NCBI GenBank assembly: GCA_903813345.2
Contig: CAIIXF020000006.1
Span: 35,562,436-35,626,435, forward strand
Reading direction: 5' to 3'
DNA: 64,000 nucleotides
Source of the DNA: Owenia fusiformis
Lineage: Eukaryota; Annelida; Polychaeta; Sabellida; Oweniidae
The first letter of the stretch is position 1. Each line of letters begins with the position of its first letter. Shown here in pieces: positions 58,452 to 64,000 of this stretch. The position numbers and the translations under genes were made by a program. The notes below the pieces were generated by a model. That model saw nothing but the letters and a program-made list of their open reading frames with translations. It was not told the DNA's origin and searched no databases.

Positions 58452-58730
58452 ATGACGTCATTATCAGACGATAAAATGGCCGCCACTAGCACTAGCCGTT
58501 TCAAAAATGTTGAAGATGAGGATATTATTAGTCTCTTAGAGAGTAAAGACAGTCAAAATACGAAGAAAAATCTAAAACTTTGTACAAAGCTTTTAGTGGA
58601 CTTCGCCCAGGAGAGTAATTTGACTCCATTGAGTGAACTTACTGCCGTGGCAGATGTAGATCTCAGGGTGTGGATCCAACTTCAAGTCAACTTCAAGGGT
58701 CAGAAAAATCTAAGATATTCTTCGGACTAA
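58452..58730 (+). CDS. N-terminal fragment of a Crypton/DUF3504-like protein
   Basis: 92 codons starting near GATAAAATGGCCGCC, including EDEDIISLLESKDSQNTKKN and LCTKLLVDFAQE. The KDSxNTKK pattern is typical of the N-terminal helical domain of KIAA1958-like/Crypton tyrosine recombinases. The catalytic recombinase domain is missing, so this is a remnant. Assignment from memory of the motif, moderately sure. Confidence 0.45.
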   Translation: MTSLSDDKMAATSTSRFKNVEDEDIISLLESKDSQNTKKNLKLCTKLLVDFAQESNLTPLSELTAVADVDLRVWIQLQVNFKGQKNLRYSSD

Positions 58731-58799
58731 CAAAACAATTATAGACCTCTCCATTCGGTTTACTGTCAAAATCATATCCATACCTGCCAACCTAAGTCC

Positions 58800-59530
58800 A
58801 AAATTTTGCGGTAGATTTTTTTAAAATTGCTGTATTTTTGCGGTAGATTTTTTCAAAATACGGTAGTTTTTACGGTATTTTTCAACAAAATTACGGTAGT
58901 TTTTGCGGTAAATTTTAGAAAAAAACGGTAGTTTTTGCGGTAGATTTTTTAAAAAACGGTAGTTTTTGCGGTAGATTTAAAAAATACGGTAGTTTTTGCG
59001 GTAGATTTGAAAAAAAATACTGTAGTTTCAGAGGTTAAGGGTAGATTTTTGAAAAAAGTGTAATTTTGCGGTAGAAATTTGAAAAAAGCGGTAGTTTTGC
59101 GGAAGATTTAGAAAAAATGCGGTAGTTTTACGGTAGATTTTTAAAAATGCGGTAGTTTTTACGGTAGTTTTTTGAAAAACCGGTAGTTTTGCGAAAGATT
59201 CTGAAAAAATGCGGTAGTTTTACGGTAGATTTTGAAAAAATGCGGTAGTTTTTACGGTAGTTTTTTGAAAAAACCGGTAGTTTTGCGGAAAATTTTGAAA
59301 AAATGCGGTAGTTTTACGGTAGTTTTTGAAAATTGCGGTAGTTTTTACGGTAATTTTTTGAAAAACCGGTACTTTTGCGGAAGATTTTGAAAAAATGCGG
59401 TAGTTTTACGGTAGATTTTGAAAATTCCAGTGGTTTTTACTGTAATTTTTGGGAAAACTGGTACTTTTGCGGAAGATTTGCCAAAATGCGGTATTTTTCG
59501 GTACATTTTGAAAAATGCGGTAGTAAAACC
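58800..59530. repeat. GCGGTAGTTTTTACGGTAG minisatellite, left block
   Basis: About 20 or more diverged units of 30-60 bp built from GCGGTAGTTTT and ACGGTAGATTTT with A-rich spacers. A second block of the same orientation lies at about 60720-61010. Confidence 0.8.
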
Positions 59531-61299
59531 TTTATACAATGCGGTTTTCTATATAAATACAATGTTTACGTGGTCATATTGTTGTTGTTATTGTGAATAC
59601 ATATTTTACTGCAAGAGTGCTTTTGATAATTACAGTTTGTAAAGCAGAACTACCACCTGAGAATTATACGAAACTATTATTTTCAAGAAAAAATAGATAT
59701 ACTATTTTCAAGAATAAATAGAGACTAAACACTTTTTATTCTTCATTTACCATGCCTACAATGGACTGACAACAACTTTGGATTTTAATGTTTCAGCAAA
59801 ATGTACATATACAACTCTTTTACAATAAATCTAGATTGATTCAAAATACGAACGCAATATTCATATCTCCACTTTTATTCACCTTCTAACCAGTTTTTTA
59901 GATATCAGGATGTTTGGAAATACCATGAATGAAACATTTACTGAAATACAAAATATGGATTTTACACGTTTTTACTCACCATCTTAGATGATCTATCACT
60001 TTAACGAATTGAAATGACAGACATAATGTTCATATAACATTGGAATCACATGGTATTAAATATTGATTTGTTCATTCGCAAGTCTCTAATGATATCATGT
60101 GTTTGTCTGGCACAAATAGAAAATAAGTAAAGATCAATTGTCTTCCAAAAATAATCTGTTATGAGCATTTGCTGAAACCTTTCCCCTGAGACATCGTTCA
60201 GATTCGGATATCAAAATACTTTTATAATAAACCAGAACTCAATGCTTTATTTTTTTTTATTATGTATTTGTTACTAATAATGTGTTCTGATGAAAAATAC
60301 AACATTTTATCGTTCTGTAAACAAATTGATTAAACTATGTATAATGTATATGTGGCGTTCATTACTACTGATCATAACAAATCAAACTACGCATATTTCA
60401 TACGCTAAATATGCATACGCATTTCCACTCATTTATTTAGATGAAGCGCAACTAAAATCATATTTTTGTTGCATTCGGAATAAAGATCTGTTTACAAAGG
60501 GGTTTGGTTAACTACAAAAATCATGGCAGAAAGAATTCTTTCTAGCTAGTGGTAGTTGGTGTTTGGACTGATTACACGCAAGCTTACTTAGATAAATGCG
60601 CAATAACCTGATAACCACAGACCTGCCGATACCTATTTATATTCGGGTTGGTGAAGGAATATTACAGGGACAGTACAGGAAGACTTCAATTTTTCAGCAT
60701 TTCCCAATAACAATAACGGGAAATTTTACGGTAGTTTGAACAAAAATACTGTTGATTTTAGCAGAAATACGGTAGATTTTCGAAAATTTACGGTAGATTT
60801 TCAAAAATTTACGGTAGATTTTACGGCCGTTCTCATGGAATAAACGAGTTTTTTAAAAAGAAAATTTACGGTAGATTACGAAAAAAATACGGTAGATTTT
60901 TTTACGGGCGTTTTTACGGGAAAAAAATGGTTATTTTATTACGGTAGTTTGTCATTTTTTTACGGGAAAACGAAAAATTTACGGTAGTTTCCCGTAAAAA
61001 TACGGTAGGTTGGCAGGTATGAATATCCCTCGACTGTAAACCTCGACCTACGGTCTCGGTTTACAGTCTCGGGATATAATTTTGACAGTAAACCTCTGGA
61101 GAGGTCAATAATTGTATATTGGACTATACTATCGCAAAAGTTTGAGTATGAAATGATAACTGCACAATGGCAACTTCAATTCTTAGAAGACATAATTTGA
61201 TTGCAAATGTAAATGAATTTGAACGCAATATGAATAGTTATCCCTTGGTCCATAAATTCAACGACTATGGAGCTATCTTATTTTTAAAGAAGCGATATA

Positions 61300-61372
61300 A
61301 AGTGGTAGAACATCTTACATGTAATGGAGAGGTTCAATTCGGGGTTCGATTTCCACCGAGGTGGAGTGACTT
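61300..61372 (+). ncRNA. tRNA-like sequence in intron 2 (copy B)
   Basis: Homologue of the sequence at 53243-53310, with a short insertion (TTCAATTC) before the B-box-like GGGGTTCGATTTCC. Not a functional tRNA. Confidence 0.4.
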
Positions 61373-61442
61373 TTTCACATTACCCCTAACATAAGATTTG
61401 ATCCTATGTTTCAAATTCACTAATTGAAAATTCTTTTTTCAG

Positions 61443-61560
61443 ATTTCTATTGAATTTCCATCCACAAGATCCCGATCTTCTTGGTATGCGGGGTACCACT
61501 GTAACGGAAGTACTCAGGCAGTTGGGACTTGAAGATAAAATTGTTTATCCAGAAAAATAA
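61443..61560 (+). CDS. MIF-like exon 3 (copy B)
   Basis: Acceptor CTTTTTTCAG, phase 2 in, the same 38 codons and TAA as copy A with only silent or conservative base changes. Confidence 0.75.
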
Positions 61561-61734
61561 AAAAAATAATATGACTCAACAAAGATGTCGCTATGTGTGA
61601 ACTTGCTCATAGGATATATTGATTGGCATTTTGATAAACTCTGCCATCTTTTTATCTACTAATGCAAAATACGTTGAAACATATTTATATGGTAAACTGT
61701 GATCTCTATTATATTCTGTTTTGTTATATCGCTT

Positions 61735-62865
61735 AAGGATTCATCAGACTGTCAGGACTCGGACAAAATTACAGGAAGTATGCAATATTTAAACAAAGAA
61801 GTGCAATATTTTTGGAATATACACTTAATCTACGTCACACATGCATTTTATATAGTATGACGTGTCGCGAAAAGCTCGCGCACGCATTGTTACACATTTT
61901 GTGGCGTAATCCAGAGGATCCTCGCTTTTAACATGATAGAATGTGACGTTTTTGAGAAAAATGTACACTACATGAAAATCCTTTCGTCCTCCACATTTAC
62001 TTCTATATCTAAAAACATTTTAGACGAATAACTCTGATATCATATATATATATTGTTAATGAGCTAGGAGCATCATAAAACACGAATCAATTGATATTTT
62101 AGGTGAAATAAATATACGTCTTGCTATGCTTGAAAATAGGCGAATGGCGTAAATTAGCCCTATTTTAATGAATTTTGAAAACCTTTCGTCCTCCACTTTT
62201 CCACATACAACAGAAAACACATACTTTTGTGAACAAAATCAACTATTTATTAATAAACTAGAGTTTAGGAGCAAAATAATCATGTATGATTTATTAAAAA
62301 TTGATCTCGTATTTTTTGTTTAATGTACACCTGAAAAGTTGAACGTACCAAAAAATGAGCAAAAGAGGTCGCTGTCAACAGATTCTATTTTTCAGACTCT
62401 ATGACGTCACAATATGGGACGCTTACTAAAATTCATCCTTTGAAATAAAACTTCCATCTACCTTTATCAAGACGAAAAATAAGTATAATAGTCATATATT
62501 GTTTGAGTTATGAGCGTTTAAAGACGAAAAATAATTCAAAATGTAACGTGTCAACGTGGGATATTTGCCAGATGTTTTGGTAAAAAACTCTTTTTAAAAA
62601 ACGAACGCGCAAAAAATGTGAACGGAGTATAGTTGATCTAAAATCTTCATCGAAACAGCTTTAAAATGATATATTACTTTAATTAGAATATTATCTTATA
62701 ATCCGGGGAATCAGAGTTACATTCACGCGATACCATTAAAAAACAAATGCGCCACCTTTTTGCGACACGTCTATGGATCAGAAATAAACAAAATGAAACT
62801 TCTATGTTTACTGGGAAAAGGTCATCCGAAATAATGTAAACATAAAAGCTGTACAAAAACTATAA
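61735..62865. other. Region without recognised gene
   Basis: AT-rich, with one CpG-containing stretch (GTGTCGCGAAAAGCTCGCGC, 61862-61881). No gene called. Confidence 0.4.
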
Positions 62866-63175
62866 GTGTTCGCTAAAGCGTTTCAAAAAAGGAAAATATT
62901 GGGGGTGAACATAGCGCCATTTGCTTATTTACATTGGGCTGTATCAAAACAATAATTATGCAGTGTTCGCTAAAGCGTTTCAAAAAAGGAAAATATTGGG
63001 AGTGAACATAGCGTCATTTGCTTATTTACTTTGGGCTGTATCAAAACAATAATTATGCAGTGTTCGCTAAAGCGTTTCGAAAAAAGGAAAATATTGGAGA
63101 TGAACATAGCGCCATTTGCTTATTTACATTGGGCTGTAACAAAACAATAATTATGTAGTGTTCGCTACTTAGCGT
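62866..63175. repeat. Three to four 97-bp tandem units
   Basis: GTGTTCGCTAAAGCGTTTC starts at 62866, 62963 and 63060 and, truncated, at 63158. The units are nearly identical. Confidence 0.9.
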
Positions 63176-63180
63176 TTAGG

Positions 63181-64000
63181 TCAGCCAAGACCTCTTGGCT
63201 AAGTAAGCCATTTCATCTAAATATGACATCGTTATGTAAGAGCACATTTCCGGGATAGATATATTGCGCTGAACGAAATTCTAACTACAAAGTAGAAGAT
63301 CCATCTCCACCTCGATTGGTCTTTATGCTGTAAACCTTGTCGGACGTTTTGCTTAATTTAAGCCATACTTTTTAGAATAAATGTCTTTGATCCACGTATT
63401 TTAGAAAGAGCAGATGTTGGATTGTCACCATGCTTTAAACCTGCTTTCATTTTAAAATTTATAAAATGTAATCCTATGCTATACAGCTCAGGATATGTTT
63501 ATCCACTCGTATTCATGCAATCCTGGATTAAATGAGTTCATCAACGAATCACATTCTATTTTATTATGTACTATTTGTTATGTACTATATCATGTGCTAT
63601 TTTGATCATATAACGTTTAAGAACAATAAATATGTATCAAATCACTACAGTATTGGATTGATGAACAATTCGTTTCTTGTGTGTTTCTACTTGTTTTGCC
63701 TCACATTCTAACAGATTAGCAGCGTACTTAAATCATTGATTTAATAGAAGCAAAGAGACCTCAAAATAAAAATTAGAAAACTAGCAAGATCGAAAACTAT
63801 AGTATTCCAACCCGAAGTGCGATGCAAGGCCATTCCTCCAAACTCGAAATAGTATTTCTATAAGCAGGGTTTCTCCTGCCCTTACACGAGGTTTATATTC
63901 AGGCTCTATGCTTGAGTAACACATATTTGCAAGGGGCTATAATGAGCATCAATGTAGGTAATATTAATAAAGACCATCGTCCGAGTTTGAATTACAGTTT
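63181..64000. other. Region without recognised gene
   Basis: No coding, repeat or element structure supported. Confidence 0.4.

Larger units (their letters stand above)
58340..61117 (+). mobile_element. 2.8-kb insertion in copy B intron 2 (Crypton-like remnant plus inverted-repeat element)
   Basis: Copy A has the uninterrupted sequence GATAAATTGGACTATAC; copy B is split after GATGAATTG and resumes at ATTGGACTATAC, leaving a possible 4-bp ATTG duplication. The left part holds a short Crypton-like open frame. The rest (58735-61111) is bounded by inverted ends ACAATTATAGACCTCTCC / ACAATTATTGACCTCTCC and filled with TTACGGTAGATTTT-type short repeats in both of its halves. Confidence 0.75.
57008..61560 (+). 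pseudogene. MIF-like copy B, exons 2 and 3 without exon 1
   Basis: Exon 2 (57008-57186) and exon 3 (61443-61560) keep open frames, splice sites and phases identical to copy A. No exon 1 is found between 53661 and 57007, so it cannot make a complete protein alone. It could serve as an alternative downstream exon pair for the copy A first exon, or simply be a 5'-truncated pseudogene. Encoded residues hardly differ from copy A, so the duplication is recent or the sequence is homogenised. Confidence 0.75.
53661..61734 (+). repeat. Segmental duplicate of MIF-like intron 1-exon 3 (copy B)
   Basis: Corresponds to 51741-53660 of copy A. The junction joins the exon 3 flank (TATTCCGTTTTGT) to intron 1 sequence (GAGATTTCATGAAAAG). 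Copy B grew to 8 kb through a 3-kb transposon, two extra exon-2 repeats and a 2.8-kb insertion in intron 2. Exon 1 is not included. Confidence 0.92.

Noticed and set aside
59345-59642. Open frames in the ACGGTAG minisatellite
   Set aside because: They simply translate the repeat unit in several frames.

Overview
The window is eukaryotic, AT-rich, intron-rich and full of transposons. It shows spliced genes with GT-AG introns, several decayed non-LTR retrotransposons, many short inverted-repeat elements, and foldback and tandem repeats. A death domain joined to a Roc-COR GTPase, together with this repeat style, suggests a lophotrochozoan invertebrate, most likely a bivalve mollusc. That assignment is inference; no single feature proves the species.

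Two host genes can be read. (1) On the minus strand, from about 41 kb to 6.5 kb, lies a death domain - Roc GTPase - COR gene. I rebuilt nine exons: death domain, Roc P-loop, a 93-nt exon present three times, a linker exon, the Roc DFGGQ exon, the Roc THKD exon, and a long COR exon. All splice phases fit from one exon to the next. One intron of about 24 kb (17-40.7 kb) holds most of the retroelements and foldback repeats. The first exon and the true 3' end were not found. (2) On the plus strand at 51.4-53.5 kb is a complete three-exon gene for a MIF/D-dopachrome-tautomerase-like protein of 135 residues. Its intron positions and phases (0, then 2) match those of vertebrate MIF. Intron 1, exon 2 and exon 3 are repeated at 53.7-61.7 kb without exon 1. 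In both copies exon 2 is followed by a tandem array of 170-bp damaged exon-2 copies.

Layout: 0-2.1 kb, degenerate repeats and a tRNA-like sequence; 2.1-3.5 kb, an inverted-repeat transposon with a 5-bp target duplication; 3.6-9.7 kb, 3' half of the Roc-COR gene; 9.8-14.4 kb, a large element with long inverted arms inside a Roc-COR intron; 14.6-16.5 kb, three 646-bp units each carrying the 93-nt exon; 17-40.7 kb, the giant intron with three LINEs, foldbacks and a 130-bp satellite; 40.7-41.0 kb, the death-domain exon; 41-51.4 kb, mainly repeats and MITEs; 51.4-61.7 kb, the MIF-like gene and its duplicate; 61.7-64 kb, mostly featureless with one 97-bp tandem repeat.

The most interesting structure is a transposon family with CACTGTG ends and 5-bp target duplications. 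It is present twice, at 2.1-3.5 and 53.8-56.8 kb. The second insertion has its pre-insertion site preserved in the sister MIF duplicate, so its limits can be read to the base. These ends and this duplication length are those of the Transib/ProtoRAG group, although no transposase is visible here.
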